A stretch of DNA of 40,916 nucleotides from Brucella pseudintermedia (lineage in GTDB: Bacteria; Pseudomonadota; Alphaproteobacteria; Rhizobiales; Rhizobiaceae). Under the pieces are notes generated by a model, which saw only the letters and a program-made list of their open reading frames with translations, did not search any database and was not told where the DNA came from. Where the stretch lies: NCBI RefSeq assembly GCF_008932435.1, contig NZ_WBWE01000022.1, positions 1 through 40,916 on the forward strand, read 5' to 3'. Below are positions 26,047-35,320 of this stretch, in pieces (positions within the stretch are counted from its first letter, which is position 1; each line of letters begins with the position of its first letter). The position numbers were made by a program, and so were the translations under genes.

Positions 26047-26892
26047 TAGTGGCCCCATAAATTTGCGATTGGGCAGAAGGCGTGTTTCAAGCTCCCGATT
26101 TGGGGAGAAGAGAATGCGCCGGCATGAGTTGACCGACGAGGAATGGGCGATCATCGCGCCGTTGCTGCCGACCAAGGTGCGGGGCGTTGCGCGGGTGGAT
26201 GATCGTCGTGTGATCAACGGTATTCTGTGGCAGTTTCGCACCGGGGCACCCTGGCGGGATGTGCCGGAGCGCTATGGTCCACGGACAACCCTTTACAACC
26301 GTTTCGTGCGCTGGCAGGCCGCCGGGGTTTGGGACCGGCTACTGGAAGCGGTCTCGACGGCCTATGACGGCGACATCGTCATGATCGACAGTTCCTGCGT
26401 GCGGGTGCACCAGCATGGTGCCGCGATTAAAAAGGGGGCCAAAGCGGCGACGATGATCGTTGCATGGGACGCTCCCGGGGCGGGCTGACCACCAAGATCC
26501 ATGCCCTGGTCGACGCCGAAGGTCGGCCGATCCACCTCACGCTGACCGCCGGACAAGCCGGCGATGCTCCCGTGGGGCGCGAGCTTTTGGCCCACGTCCC
26601 ACCGGGCGGCATCCTTCTCGCCGACAAGGCCTATGACAACGACGTTATCCGCGCCGAGACGGCACAGCGCGGCGCCTTTGCCAATGTGCCGCCGCGCGTC
26701 ATCCGCAAACGCACCTTCGCCTTCAGCCCCTGGCTCTACCGCCAGAGGAACCAAGTCGAGCGTTTCTTAAATCGCATCAAACAGATGCGCGGCCTCGCCA
26801 CGCGTTACGACCGACGCCCCGACAACTTCCTGGCAGCCCTCAAGCTCGCAGCCGCTCGCATCTGGATCAATGCCTTATGAGTCCGCTCCCTA
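26047..26892 (+). mobile_element. IS5-family (IS427-type) insertion sequence
   Basis: The element is about 846 bases with TA at each end inside CTAG tetramers (26046-26049 and 26890-26893), the target preference of the IS427 group. The ends are imperfect inverted repeats (left CTAGTGGCCCCATAAATT, right reverse CTAGGGAGCGGACTCATAAG). It carries a split transposase gene. Its right end lies inside the 3' end of metE and supplies that gene's last codons and stop. Confidence 0.75.
26114..26880 (+). CDS. IS5-family (IS427 group) transposase, split by frameshift
   Basis: The first frame starts at ATG 26114 (MRRHELTDEEWAIIAPLLP) and carries DDRRVINGILWQFRTGAPWR and IVMIDSSCVRVHQHG (first Asp), ending at 26488. 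The second frame supplies MGRSRGGLTTKIHALVD, ILLADKAYDND (second Asp) and NQVERFLNRIKQMRGLATRY (Glu) and ends at 26880. The shift occurs at ATTAAAAAGGGGGCC (about 26427-26441), a typical slippery site in this group, so a fusion product by frameshifting is likely. Confidence 0.82.
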
Positions 26893-29221
26893 GGCGGAGT
26901 TGCCTGGCTGCAGTAACCATGTTGACAAGCGCAGGGCGCACTTCTTCCCACATCCGGGTCTTCAGGCCGCAATCCGGATTGACCCAGAGCTGCCCGTCGG
27001 CGATGCGCTCCCGCGCAAGAGTAAGCAGGTGTGTTATCTCGACGGTTTCCGGCACGCGCGGCGAGTGGATATCGTAAACGCCAGGGCCAATCTCGTTCGG
27101 ATATTTGAAAGTCCGGAAGGCATCGAGCAGCTCCATTTTCGAGCGCGAAGTCTCGATCGAGATGACGTCTGCATCCATCGCGGCGATGGCGTCGATGATG
27201 TCGTTGAACTCCGAATAGCACATGTGCGTGTGGATCTGCGTCTCGTCCGAAACGCCAGAAGAGGCCAGCCGAAAGCTATCGACCGCCCAATCGAGATAGC
27301 CCTTCCAGTCGGCCTTTCGGAGCGGCAGACCCTCGCGCAACGCAGCTTCGTCGATCTGGATAATCCTTGCCCCAGCCGCCTCGAGGTCCTGGACCTCGTC
27401 ACGGATCGCAAGCGCGATCTGCCGGCAGGCGGCGCTACGTGGAATATCATCGCGCACGAACGACCAGTTGAGGATCGTGACCGGCCCGGTGAGCATGCCC
27501 TTCATGGGCTTGTTCGTGAGGGACTGGGCGTAGCGCCACCACTCCACCGTCATCGGCTGCGGCCGCGACACGTCACCGAACAGGATGGGCGGCCGGACAT
27601 AGCGCGAGCCGTAGCTCTGCACCCAACCGTGTTTTGTGAAGGCGAAACCAGCGAGCTGCTCCCCGAAATACTGCACCATGTCGTTGCGCTCGAATTCGCC
27701 ATGGACCAGCACATCGAGGCCGATCTCCTCCTGCCAGTGCACAGCCGCCTCGATCTCCTTGCGCAGAAAGGCCTCGTAATCAGCGTCAGTGATTGCGCCC
27801 TTTGCATGTGCCGCGCGGGCTTTGCGAACGCCTTCGGTTTGCGGAAAGGAGCCGATCGTCGTCGTCGGGAACGGCGGCAGGTTCAACGCTGCACGCTGTA
27901 GGCGGACGCGCTCAATGAAGGAGGTTGCTCGTCTGGCCATTTCCGGCGTGACCGAGGCAATACGGGCCGCGACGGCCGCGTTATGCACCTTCTCCGACGC
28001 CTCGCGCCGGCCGGCCGCAACGGCAGAGTCGGTGAGTTGCTGCATCACGGCCTCTTGGCCCTCGACCAGCGCCTTCCCCAGGACGGCGAGCTCACCCATC
28101 TTCTGAACAGAGAAGGCGAGCCACTCCTTCAGGTCGGGATCGAGGCCTGTTTCCAGTTCGAGGTCGATCGGAACGTGCAGCAGCGAGCAGGATGGTGCGA
28201 TCTCGACATGGCCGGAGCCGCGTCTGCCCACGACCGGCTCCAGGCGCTCGAGAATGGCGGGCAGGTTGGCACGCCAGACGTTGCGTCCGTCGATAACACC
28301 GAGCGATAGCACGAGCCCTTGGGGCGCTCTCGCGAGCACAGTGTCGAGCTGCTCCGGAGCGCGCACGAGGTCAAGGTGGAGACCAGCGATCGGCAGGCCA
28401 AGCGCCAGATCGAGATTGTCACCGAGCCCACCGAAATAGGTCGTCAGCATGATCTTCAGTTTCGGCAGCGCGTGCGCGAAGAGGCTATAGGTTTGGCGGA
28501 ATGCGTCGCGCGTCGCTTCATCGACGTCGAGTACGAGGCAAGGTTCGTCGATCTGTACCCAATCGGCGCCGTTCGCCGTTAAACGTCGAAGCACCTCAAT
28601 ATAGACTGGAAGCAGGTTGCCGATGAGCGATACGGGGTCGAGCGTTGGATCCTTGCTCTTGCCGAGCTTCAGATAGGTGACGGGACCGAGCAGGACGGGA
28701 CGTGTCTCGTAGCCGAGCGCCTTTGCCTCGCGATACTCATCCACTGGCTTGTTCGAAGCCAGCGTGAATTGCTGCCCTTTCGTGAACTCCGGCACCATGT
28801 AGTGGTAGTTGGTGTCGAACCACTTGGTCATTTCGAGTGCCGGAACGCCGCGAGGCTCGCCGTGACCGCCGTGGGAGCACGCCCCGTCATGGTCATTGCC
28901 CTGGCTGCCGCGCGCCATCGCAAAATAGGTGTCGAGCGGAACGGGGCCGCCCGTCCAGCCGTAGATTTCGGGAATGGCGCCAACCATGACGCTCGTATCG
29001 AGCACATGGTCGTAGAGCGAGAAGTCATTCGACGGGATGTTGGTCACACCGAGCGCCTTCTGGCGCGCCCAGTGCGCGGCGCGCAATCCGGCAGCGGCGT
29101 CTAAGAGCGCAGCGGCATCGGACTTGCCGGACCAGTAGGATTCGAGTGCGAATTTGAGCTCACGGCGCGGACCTATCCGCGGCACGCCGAGAGTGCTTAC
29201 AGGAAGTGAAAGTAGAGACAT
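26867..29221 (-). CDS. metE: Cobalamin-independent methionine synthase MetE
   Basis: MetE transfers the methyl group of 5-methyltetrahydrofolate-triglutamate to homocysteine without B12. The start at 29221 (MSLLSLPVSTLGVPRIGPRR) gives 784 residues. Zinc and homocysteine ligands are visible: His666 and Cys668 in IHTHMCYSEFND, Glu690 in VISIETSRS and Cys751 in WVNPDCGLKTR, with the same spacing as E. coli H641/C643/E665/C726. A cobalamin riboswitch lies in the leader, so expression should fall when B12 is plentiful. The last eight or so residues (LGSGLIRH) come from the inserted IS427-type element; all active-site residues precede it, so activity is probably kept. Confidence 0.95.
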   Translation of the reverse strand: MSLLSLPVSTLGVPRIGPRRELKFALESYWSGKSDAAALLDAAAGLRAAHWARQKALGVTNIPSNDFSLYDHVLDTSVMVGAIPEIYGWTGGPVPLDTYFAMARGSQGNDHDGACSHGGHGEPRGVPALEMTKWFDTNYHYMVPEFTKGQQFTLASNKPVDEYREAKALGYETRPVLLGPVTYLKLGKSKDPTLDPVSLIGNLLPVYIEVLRRLTANGADWVQIDEPCLVLDVDEATRDAFRQTYSLFAHALPKLKIMLTTYFGGLGDNLDLALGLPIAGLHLDLVRAPEQLDTVLARAPQGLVLSLGVIDGRNVWRANLPAILERLEPVVGRRGSGHVEIAPSCSLLHVPIDLELETGLDPDLKEWLAFSVQKMGELAVLGKALVEGQEAVMQQLTDSAVAAGRREASEKVHNAAVAARIASVTPEMARRATSFIERVRLQRAALNLPPFPTTTIGSFPQTEGVRKARAAHAKGAITDADYEAFLRKEIEAAVHWQEEIGLDVLVHGEFERNDMVQYFGEQLAGFAFTKHGWVQSYGSRYVRPPILFGDVSRPQPMTVEWWRYAQSLTNKPMKGMLTGPVTILNWSFVRDDIPRSAACRQIALAIRDEVQDLEAAGARIIQIDEAALREGLPLRKADWKGYLDWAVDSFRLASSGVSDETQIHTHMCYSEFNDIIDAIAAMDADVISIETSRSKMELLDAFRTFKYPNEIGPGVYDIHSPRVPETVEITHLLTLARERIADGQLWVNPDCGLKTRMWEEVRPALVNMVTAARQLRLGSGLIRH

Positions 29222-29339
29222 CGGCTCAACCCCATGATGTTGGGGGCAAAGGCCGAGCGGACGCGCGTACGTACTCCGGCGAGAATGCCGGTAAGACGTG
29301 CGGCCACCGGGACACCCCGCCCGAGGACGTATCATTCTG

Positions 29340-29496
29340 TCGCGGCAGGTCTCCTGGCTTGCGGGTCACGGCCTTCATCCTGCCTTCCCGAAGCCCGAGG
29401 GCTTCAGTGGCGCAATTGGGATGAAGGCTCGCCGCTTACAGTTGCGGGGACAGCTCCGGCATTGCCTTTATTTGGCGCACCGGATTCCCTCTTAGC
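29340..29496 (-). promoter_or_regulatory. Cobalamin riboswitch in the metE leader
   Basis: Read on the minus strand the leader opens with GGGAATCCGGTGCGCC, continues with GCCGGAGCTGTCCCCGCAAC and CGGCGAGCC, and ends with the B12 box AAGCCAGGAGACCTGCC. These are the conserved blocks of the AdoCbl riboswitch in the usual order. It lies about 120 bases upstream of the metE start. It is nearly identical to the leader of nrdA at 35321-35474. High coenzyme B12 should switch metE off. Confidence 0.93.
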
Positions 29497-29534
29497 TCTG
29501 GCCAAAGACAGGCGCAGAGAACCACGACGGCACA

Positions 29535-29562
29535 ATAATGACGACTACCAACCCGTTGTCAA
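29535..29562 (-). promoter_or_regulatory. Probable metE promoter
   Basis: On the minus strand a perfect -35 TTGACA (29562-29557) is followed after 16 bases by CATTAT (29540-29535) as -10. The predicted transcript would start just before the riboswitch, so the whole aptamer is included. The promoter lies in the gap between the prpB stop and the riboswitch. Confidence 0.6.
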
Positions 29563-29567
29563 GTGGA

Positions 29568-29587
29568 ATATAAAGATATCTTTATAT
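29568..29587. promoter_or_regulatory. Perfect 20-bp palindrome upstream of the metE promoter
   Basis: ATATAAAGATATCTTTATAT is fully self-complementary over 20 bases and stands out in GC-rich DNA. It is 5 bases upstream of the metE -35 box and 18 bases past the prpB stop. The position and sequence suggest an operator for a methionine-metabolism regulator; an ArsR-type SahR site is my best guess. It is too AT-rich for a good terminator. Confidence 0.6.
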
Positions 29588-29605
29588 GGTGCTATCGCTT
29601 GGCAG

Positions 29606-30517
29606 TCAGGCAACGGCCGGAAGTACGGTGGCGACGATGGAAGCGTCGAGTCGCTCGTAGTCAGCCAGTCTGATCAGGTCGTACAGTTCTGCGCGGGTCT
29701 GCATCTCATTGACCATGGCCTTCGTCGCGCCGTCGCGCTTCAGGGTGGCGTAGAGTTTCTCTTGCGCCTTGTTGGCTACGCGAAGCGAGGATACCGGCCA
29801 GATTACCATCCGATAGCCCATCTCCTCGAACTCTTGCTCCGTGAAGAAAGGCGTTCTGCCGAACTCGGTCATATTAGCGAGCAACGGCACGCCCGGCATG
29901 CGGCGCGCGAACTCGCGGAACATCTCCGCGTCGGTGAGCGCCTCGGGAAAAATTGCATCGGCGCCCGCTTCGACATAGAGCTTCGCGCGGGCTACCGCGC
30001 CGTCGATTCCCTCGCTCGTGGCCGCGTCGGTGCGGGCGATGAGATAGAGGGTGCGGCGCGCCTTTGCAGCGGCGGCCACCTTGGCCGCCATGTCACGGGC
30101 GTCGGCGAGCTTCTTGTCGTTGAGATGGCCGCATTTCTTCGGTAGGAGTTGGTCTTCGATATGGACGGCGCCAGCCCCAGCCTCCTCGAAGGTGCGCACC
30201 ATGTGCATCACATTGAGGGCTTCTCCATAGCCGGTGTCGCCATCGACCAGTACCGGCAGGCCGCTCGCTCGCGCCACCTGGCGGATGAAGAAAGCCACCT
30301 CGTCCACGGTGATGATGCCAAGGTCAGGCAGGCCCATGGAAGCCGTCATGGCGGCCCCGGAGAGATAGAGTGCTTCAAAGCCTGCCGCCTTGGCCTGGAG
30401 CGCGGCCATGCCGTTATGAGCGCCGGGAATGGGAAGAATGCCGTCTCTTTCCACCAGAGCCCGGAAGCGGGCGCCGGCAGGTTCGGTGGGAAATTCGGAT
30501 GCAACAAGATATGGCAT
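29606..30517 (-). CDS. prpB: 2-methylisocitrate lyase PrpB
   Basis: PrpB splits 2-methylisocitrate into pyruvate and succinate, the last step of the 2-methylcitrate cycle for propionyl-CoA. The 303-residue protein has the isocitrate-lyase/PEP-mutase fold with substrate loop GAHNGMAALQAKAAGFEALY, Mg-binding VLVDGDTGYGEA (89-100) and the catalytic KKCGH at 127-131 (Cys129). It is the last gene of the prp operon, 11 bases after prpC, and is followed by the metE promoter on the same strand. Confidence 0.93.
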   Translation of the reverse strand: MPYLVASEFPTEPAGARFRALVERDGILPIPGAHNGMAALQAKAAGFEALYLSGAAMTASMGLPDLGIITVDEVAFFIRQVARASGLPVLVDGDTGYGEALNVMHMVRTFEEAGAGAVHIEDQLLPKKCGHLNDKKLADARDMAAKVAAAAKARRTLYLIARTDAATSEGIDGAVARAKLYVEAGADAIFPEALTDAEMFREFARRMPGVPLLANMTEFGRTPFFTEQEFEEMGYRMVIWPVSSLRVANKAQEKLYATLKRDGATKAMVNEMQTRAELYDLIRLADYERLDASIVATVLPAVA

Positions 30518-30528
30518 ATCGGTGTCCT

Positions 30529-31695
30529 TTATGCCGCACGCACGGAAGAGCTGGCCCGGTCACGTGCCTCAATGGGCACGAACGGTTGGTGCTCTGGGCC
30601 GACATAGTTCGCGGAGGGGCGGATGATCTTGTTGTCTTGCCGCTGCTCGATGACGTGCGCGCTCCACCCGGCGGTGCGGGCGATAACGAAGAGCGGCGTA
30701 AACATCGCGGTCGGCACACCCATCATGTGGTATGAAACAGCGCTGAACCAGTCGAGATTAGCGAACATCTTCTTGGTGTCGCCCATCACCCGCTCGATCC
30801 GTTCGGCGATCTCGAACATCCGCATCGAACCTGCTTCGATAGAAAGCCGGCGGGCCACCTCCTTGATGACGATGTTGCGCGGGTCCGACACCGTGTAGAC
30901 GGGATGGCCGAAGCCGATCACGACCTCTTTGGCAGCCACGCGGCGGCGGATGTCCTCTTCCGCTTCCGCCGGATCGACATAGCGCCTCTGTATATCAAAG
31001 GCGACTTCGTTGGCCCCGCCATGCTTCGGCCCGCGCAGTGCGCCGATGGCGCCCGTAATGGCGGAATAAAGGTCGGCGCCCGTGCCTGCGATGGTACGTG
31101 CGGTAAAGGTGGAGGCGTTGAATTCGTGCTCCGCATAGAGGATCAGTGAAGTGTGCATCGCCCGCACATGGCTATCGCTGGGCACACGGCCGTGCAGCAG
31201 GTGGAGGAAATGCCCGCCGATAGTCATGTCGTCTGTTTCAACCTCGACACGCCGGCCGTTCTGGGTGAAGTGATACCAGTAGAGCAGGATGGAGCCGAGC
31301 GAGGCGAGCAGCCGGTCGGCGATGTCGCGTGCGCCGGCATGGTTGTGGTCTGCCGCTTCCGGTAGGACGCAGCCCAGCGCCGAGACGCCCGAACGCAAAA
31401 CGTCCATCGGGTGGGTGGCGGCTGGAAGCAGTTCCAGCGTGCGCTTCACCGCCTGCGGCAGGCCGCGGAGCGATTTCAGCTTCGCCTTATAGGCGGCCAG
31501 CTCGGCCACTGTCGGCAGCGTGCCATGGACGAGCAGATGGGCGATTTCCTCGAACTCACAGGTCTCCGCAACATCGAGAATGTCATAGCCGCGATAGTGC
31601 AGATCGTTGCCGGTCCGGCCGACGGTGCAGAGCCCGGTGTTGCCGGCGACGACGCCGGACAGGGCGACGGATTTCTTGGGCTTGGGTGCGGTCAT
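30529..31695 (-). CDS. prpC: 2-methylcitrate synthase PrpC
   Basis: PrpC condenses propionyl-CoA with oxaloacetate to 2-methylcitrate. The 388-residue citrate-synthase fold shows [22 protein letters not shown] (His225), [13 protein letters not shown] (His264) and [10 protein letters not shown] (Asp315). These three have the same spacing (39 and 51) as the catalytic His235/His274/Asp325 of Salmonella PrpC. The short length (no N-terminal citrate-synthase extension) and the prpB and prpD neighbours favour methylcitrate over citrate synthase. Confidence 0.93.
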   Translation of the reverse strand: MTAPKPKKSVALSGVVAGNTGLCTVGRTGNDLHYRGYDILDVAETCEFEEIAHLLVHGTLPTVAELAAYKAKLKSLRGLPQAVKRTLELLPAATHPMDVLRSGVSALGCVLPEAADHNHAGARDIADRLLASLGSILLYWYHFTQNGRRVEVETDDMTIGGHFLHLLHGRVPSDSHVRAMHTSLILYAEHEFNASTFTARTIAGTGADLYSAITGAIGALRGPKHGGANEVAFDIQRRYVDPAEAEEDIRRRVAAKEVVIGFGHPVYTVSDPRNIVIKEVARRLSIEAGSMRMFEIAERIERVMGDTKKMFANLDWFSAVSYHMMGVPTAMFTPLFVIARTAGWSAHVIEQRQDNKIIRPSANYVGPEHQPFVPIEARDRASSSVRAA

Positions 31696-31705
31696 CTCAT
31701 CCTCC

Positions 31706-33223
31706 TCAACCGCGCTTCCAGTCGAAAATGCCGGGGGCAGCTGCCGGACCGAGCTTGTTGGCGTCGACAGTGAAGTTCAGTCCTGCAAGCTCCTGCGGCT
31801 TCAGGTCCAGCAGGCGCTCGACGGTGGCGATGAAGCGATCCTGCTCGCTCGCCGCAACGATGCCTTCGCAGAGCGTGCGGAATTTCTTCACGTAGTCGGG
31901 CCGCGTGAACGGTCGCGCGCCGAGCGGATGCGCGTCGGCCACGGCCAGCTCGTCCTCGATCACAGTCCCGTCCATAAGTGTGACGACGACCCGGCCGCCG
32001 AACGCCTTTTCCTTCGGATCATGGCTGTGGTAGCGGCGCGTCCACTCCGGGTCCTCGATGGTGGAGATCTTGTGCCACAAGGCCACCGTTTCAGGCCGGT
32101 TGGCGCGCTCCGACGCATAGGAGCGCTCGTGGTGCCAGCCGCCGTCTTCCAGTGCCACGGCGAAGATGTACATGATCGAATGGTCGAGCGTTTCGCGGCT
32201 CGCCTTCGGGTCCATCTTCTGCGGATCTTTCGCGCCGGTGCCGATCACGTAGTGGGTGTGATGGCTGGTGTGGATGACGATGTCCTTCACCCTGGTGAGG
32301 TCGCCAATCTTCAGCCCCAGCTGCCGGGCGAGATCGATGAGCGCCTGACTCTGGTATTCGGCCGAGTGCTCCTTGGTGTAGGTTTCGAGGATGGCACGCT
32401 TGGGCTCGCCCCTTTCGGGCAGCGGCACGATGTATTCCGCCTGGGAGCCGCCCAGCAGCCAGGCGATGAAGCCGTCTTCGCCCTCCCATGCCGGTGACGG
32501 CGCGCCTTCGCCACGCATGGCCCGATCCACCGCCTCCACCGCCATCTTGCCGGCAAACGCGGGGGCGTAGGCTTTCCAGCTCGAAATCTCGCCCTTGCGC
32601 GACTGGCGTGTCGTGGTGGTTACATGTAGCGCCTGCTGCACCGCCTGATAGATGATTTCCGTGGAGAGCCCGAGCGCTGTGCCGATGCCCGCTGCTGCCG
32701 ATGGACCGAGATGGGCAATGTGATCGATCTTGTGCTCGTGCAGGCAAATGCCCTTCACGAGATTTACCTGGATCTCGTAGCCGGTCGCTAGCCCCTTGGC
32801 GAGCGCGGTGCCCGATAGGCCGCAATGCTGGGCGACCGCAAGGATTGGCGGAATGTTGTCGCCGGGATGAGAGTAATCCGCGGCGAGGAAGGTGTCGTGA
32901 AAGTCGAGTTCGCGCACGGCGACGCCATTCGCCCATGCGGCCCATTCGGGCGAGACGCGGGCGGCGGCGGGAAGCCCGAACACCGTCGCGCCCGGCAGGA
33001 AAGGATGCGCCTGCGCTTGCGCACGCGCGCTCGCCACCGGACGGCGCGCCAGCGACGCGGCTGCGACGGCGGCATTGTCGATGATGCGGTTGCCGATCAT
33101 CTCGACGACATCGGCGTCGAGCGCCACGTCGTCTGCCGCGACGGACGCGATCTTCCAGGCAAGCTGGTCCTCGCGTGCGAGTTTCTCGGCGGATTTGTAT
33201 GTACGGACTTTATGCGGCTTCAC
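31706..33223 (-). CDS. prpD: 2-methylcitrate dehydratase PrpD
   Basis: PrpD dehydrates 2-methylcitrate to 2-methyl-cis-aconitate. The 505-residue MmgE/PrpD-family protein contains [56 protein letters not shown] and the C-terminal [20 protein letters not shown] block, all standard for PrpD. The start is GTG 33223, overlapping the TGA of the thioesterase gene upstream (GTGA), so translation is coupled. prpC follows after 10 bases. No AcnD/PrpF genes are present, as expected with a PrpD-type enzyme. Confidence 0.93.
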   Translation of the reverse strand: MKPHKVRTYKSAEKLAREDQLAWKIASVAADDVALDADVVEMIGNRIIDNAAVAAASLARRPVASARAQAQAHPFLPGATVFGLPAAARVSPEWAAWANGVAVRELDFHDTFLAADYSHPGDNIPPILAVAQHCGLSGTALAKGLATGYEIQVNLVKGICLHEHKIDHIAHLGPSAAAGIGTALGLSTEIIYQAVQQALHVTTTTRQSRKGEISSWKAYAPAFAGKMAVEAVDRAMRGEGAPSPAWEGEDGFIAWLLGGSQAEYIVPLPERGEPKRAILETYTKEHSAEYQSQALIDLARQLGLKIGDLTRVKDIVIHTSHHTHYVIGTGAKDPQKMDPKASRETLDHSIMYIFAVALEDGGWHHERSYASERANRPETVALWHKISTIEDPEWTRRYHSHDPKEKAFGGRVVVTLMDGTVIEDELAVADAHPLGARPFTRPDYVKKFRTLCEGIVAASEQDRFIATVERLLDLKPQELAGLNFTVDANKLGPAAAPGIFDWKRG

Positions 33224-33639
33224 GAAACGGCATCCTCGGCTGGCGATTGATCTTCATGGGGTGGAATGGGTATCGGCACGCCATCGGAATCGACAGCGAC
33301 CATCATGAAGCGGCCGCTGATCGAAGGCGCGCCAGACGGCCCAGCAGGACTATCAGCAACGACTTCGACAATGACGGTCATCGATGACCGTCCCTGAAAG
33401 GCGATGCTCGCACGGATATCGATGATCGCGCCGATCCTGATCGGCTTGGTGAACTCGATGCTGTCGGCCTTAGCCATCACGACGGCGCACCGCGCATGGC
33501 GCGTAGCGCAGACAAAAGCGGCCTTGCCCATGATCTGCAGCGCATTCGCGCCGTAGAGCGTGCTGTAGTGATTGGCCTGTTCCGGAAGAACGACTTCCAG
33601 AAAGCGGGCTTCGGCCTGATCCGTTTTGATCGCCTGCAT
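33220..33639 (-). CDS. Hotdog-fold acyl-CoA thioesterase (YciA/BACH-like)
   Basis: The 139-residue protein starts at ATG 33639 ([20 protein letters not shown]). The hotdog helix region [20 protein letters not shown] corresponds to the NxxGxxxGG-type segment of BACH/YciA thioesterases, followed by [20 protein letters not shown] and [12 protein letters not shown]. It is the first gene of the prp operon. A sensible role is to hydrolyse excess propionyl-CoA or methylcitrate-cycle CoA esters to free CoA (inference). Upstream frame extension to 33768 has no family resemblance and runs into the operator region. Confidence 0.82.
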   Translation of the reverse strand: MQAIKTDQAEARFLEVVLPEQANHYSTLYGANALQIMGKAAFVCATRHARCAVVMAKADSIEFTKPIRIGAIIDIRASIAFQGRSSMTVIVEVVADSPAGPSGAPSISGRFMMVAVDSDGVPIPIPPHEDQSPAEDAVS

Positions 33640-33748
33640 GTTCAAGCGTCGTTGCTCCAATGGGCTTTTCAACTCCGCACTATCCGCATAGGATGAGAAG
33701 AGTAAACCACTGAAAATGCGGAGCTTTGTGAAGGGTATTCTGTGAATC

Positions 33749-33761
33749 TGCAAAGTTTGCG
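33749..33761. promoter_or_regulatory. Probable ScfR/PrpR operator between prp operon and regulator
   Basis: TGCAAAGTTTGCG is a near-perfect dyad (TGCAAA/TTTGCg) in the 146-base gap between the divergent thioesterase and regulator genes. TTTGCAAA-type half-sites are what RamB/PrpR-family regulators are known to bind. The site lies 25 bases before the regulator start, a good place for autoregulation and prp control. Confidence 0.5.
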
Positions 33762-33785
33762 AAGACATTGGCAGCGAGGCCGCCC

Positions 33786-35210
33786 ATGAAGAAGGTGTTC
33801 ATGGGCGTGCGGTTGAAGAGGCTTCGGGAGGAGCGCAAGCTGACCCAACAGGCGCTGGCCGACGCGCTCGGCATCTCGCTTTCCTATCTCAACCAGATCG
33901 AGAACAATCAACGGCCCTTGACCGTGCCGGTGCTCCTGAAGCTCAACGCCGCGTTCGGCATGGACGTGCAGCTCTTCTCCGAAGACGACGATGCGCGGCT
34001 GATCGGCGAGTTGCGCGAGGCGCTGTCCGATCCGGCGCTCGGTGAACCGATCGCCTCAGCCGACCTGCGGGAACTGGCTAGCAACATGCCCGCTCTCGCA
34101 CGCGCCTTCATTTCCCAGAGCCGGCGACTGAAGCAGGCGAGCGAGCAAGCGGCCGCCTATGCGGCACGGCTCGGCGACGACAGGCAGGGAGAACTGACAG
34201 CGCTTCCGTCAACGCCGTTCGAGGAGGTACGCGACTTCTTCTATGCCAACCGCAACTATGTCGATGCGCTCGACCGCGCAGCGGAAATCGTCGCCCAAGA
34301 ACTAGGCATGCCGCTCGGCCGGATCGTGTCAGCACTCGCCGGCAGGCTGGAGGCCAAACACGGACTTCGGCTGGCCGATCTCAGCCAAGACGCAGGCTCC
34401 GGGACGCAGCGGAAATATGATCCCGAGACACGCACCCTCTGGTTGTCACGCAGGCTGCGGCCGGGACAGCAGGCGTTCCAGATGGCGACGCAACTCGCCT
34501 TCCTCGAGCAGCGTGGGCTGATGGATGAATTGGTTGGAGGCGGGTCGTTCTCCAACGAGGAGGCCCGATCCCTAGCACGTATCGGCCTCGCCAACTATTT
34601 CGCAGGCGCGCTCGTCCTGCCCTACGCACCGTTCCTGCGGCTTGCCGAGCGTCTCCGCTACGACATCGAGCTGCTCGGGCAGCGCTTCGGCGTGGGCTTT
34701 GAGACGACCTGCCATCGCCTCAGCACGCTGCAGCGGCCGGGCGCGCATGGCGTTCCCTTCTTCTTCATCCGCGTAGATCGTGCCGGCAACATCTCCAAGC
34801 GCCAGTCGGCTACGGATTTCCACTTCTCACGCTTCGGCGGCACCTGTCCATTGTGGAACGTATATGAGGCCTTTGCCCAGCCTGATCACATTCTGACACA
34901 AGTGGCCAGCATGCCGGACGGGCGAACCTATTTGTGGATTGCCCGATCTGTCTCACGCGGACAGGGTGGCTATCGCGCACCCCGGAAGACCTTCGCGGTT
35001 GCGCTTGGCTGTGACATTCGCCATGCGTCGCGGCTTGTCTACGCGGACGGACTTGATCTCGGCAATCCGGCGGCGGCAACGCCGATTGGCGCAGGCTGCA
35101 AAATCTGCGAACGCCAAGCCTGCCCGCAGCGTGCGTTTCCTCCGATCGGCCAGCCGTTGTATGTCGACCAGAACCGCAGTGCTTTTGCCCCTTATACGAC
35201 CGACATGTAA
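33786..35210 (+). CDS. XRE-family short-chain fatty-acyl regulator (ScfR/PrpR-type)
   Basis: The 474-residue protein starts at ATG 33786 with GAGG upstream. An N-terminal Cro/CI helix-turn-helix (RLKRLREERKLTQQALADAL, ISLSYLNQIENNQRP; about 6-60) is followed by an IrrE/ImmA-like domain (about 150-290) and the C-terminal DUF2083-type domain with GTCPLWNVYEAFAQPDHI. The ending GAGCKICERQACPQRAFP holds a Cys cluster like that of actinobacterial PrpR/RamB. Such proteins sense propionyl-CoA or other short acyl-CoA and control prp genes. It is divergent from the prp operon. Confidence 0.88.
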   Translation: MKKVFMGVRLKRLREERKLTQQALADALGISLSYLNQIENNQRPLTVPVLLKLNAAFGMDVQLFSEDDDARLIGELREALSDPALGEPIASADLRELASNMPALARAFISQSRRLKQASEQAAAYAARLGDDRQGELTALPSTPFEEVRDFFYANRNYVDALDRAAEIVAQELGMPLGRIVSALAGRLEAKHGLRLADLSQDAGSGTQRKYDPETRTLWLSRRLRPGQQAFQMATQLAFLEQRGLMDELVGGGSFSNEEARSLARIGLANYFAGALVLPYAPFLRLAERLRYDIELLGQRFGVGFETTCHRLSTLQRPGAHGVPFFFIRVDRAGNISKRQSATDFHFSRFGGTCPLWNVYEAFAQPDHILTQVASMPDGRTYLWIARSVSRGQGGYRAPRKTFAVALGCDIRHASRLVYADGLDLGNPAAATPIGAGCKICERQACPQRAFPPIGQPLYVDQNRSAFAPYTTDM

Positions 35211-35241
35211 CTGTTTCCGAAAATAGCGCACGGCCACGCAT

Positions 35242-35288
35242 GTGCTATGGATTGACATTATCGGAGCGCGGGATGCTAGATATAGTGG
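35242..35288 (+). promoter_or_regulatory. nrdA promoter with two NrdR-box-like sites
   Basis: GTGCTATGGATTGACA (35242-35257) and ATGCTAGATATAGTGG (35273-35288) both resemble the 16-bp NrdR box acaCwAtATaTwgtgt; the second fits better. They lie exactly 31 bases apart, three helical turns, as paired NrdR boxes usually do. A -35 TTGACA (35252-35257) overlaps the first, and an extended -10 TGCTAGATA (35274-35282) overlaps the second. NrdR is the dATP/ATP-sensing repressor of ribonucleotide reductase genes. Confidence 0.6.
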
Positions 35289-35320
35289 TCACGGTCTCTC
35301 GAATCAGATGATCGAGAGCT

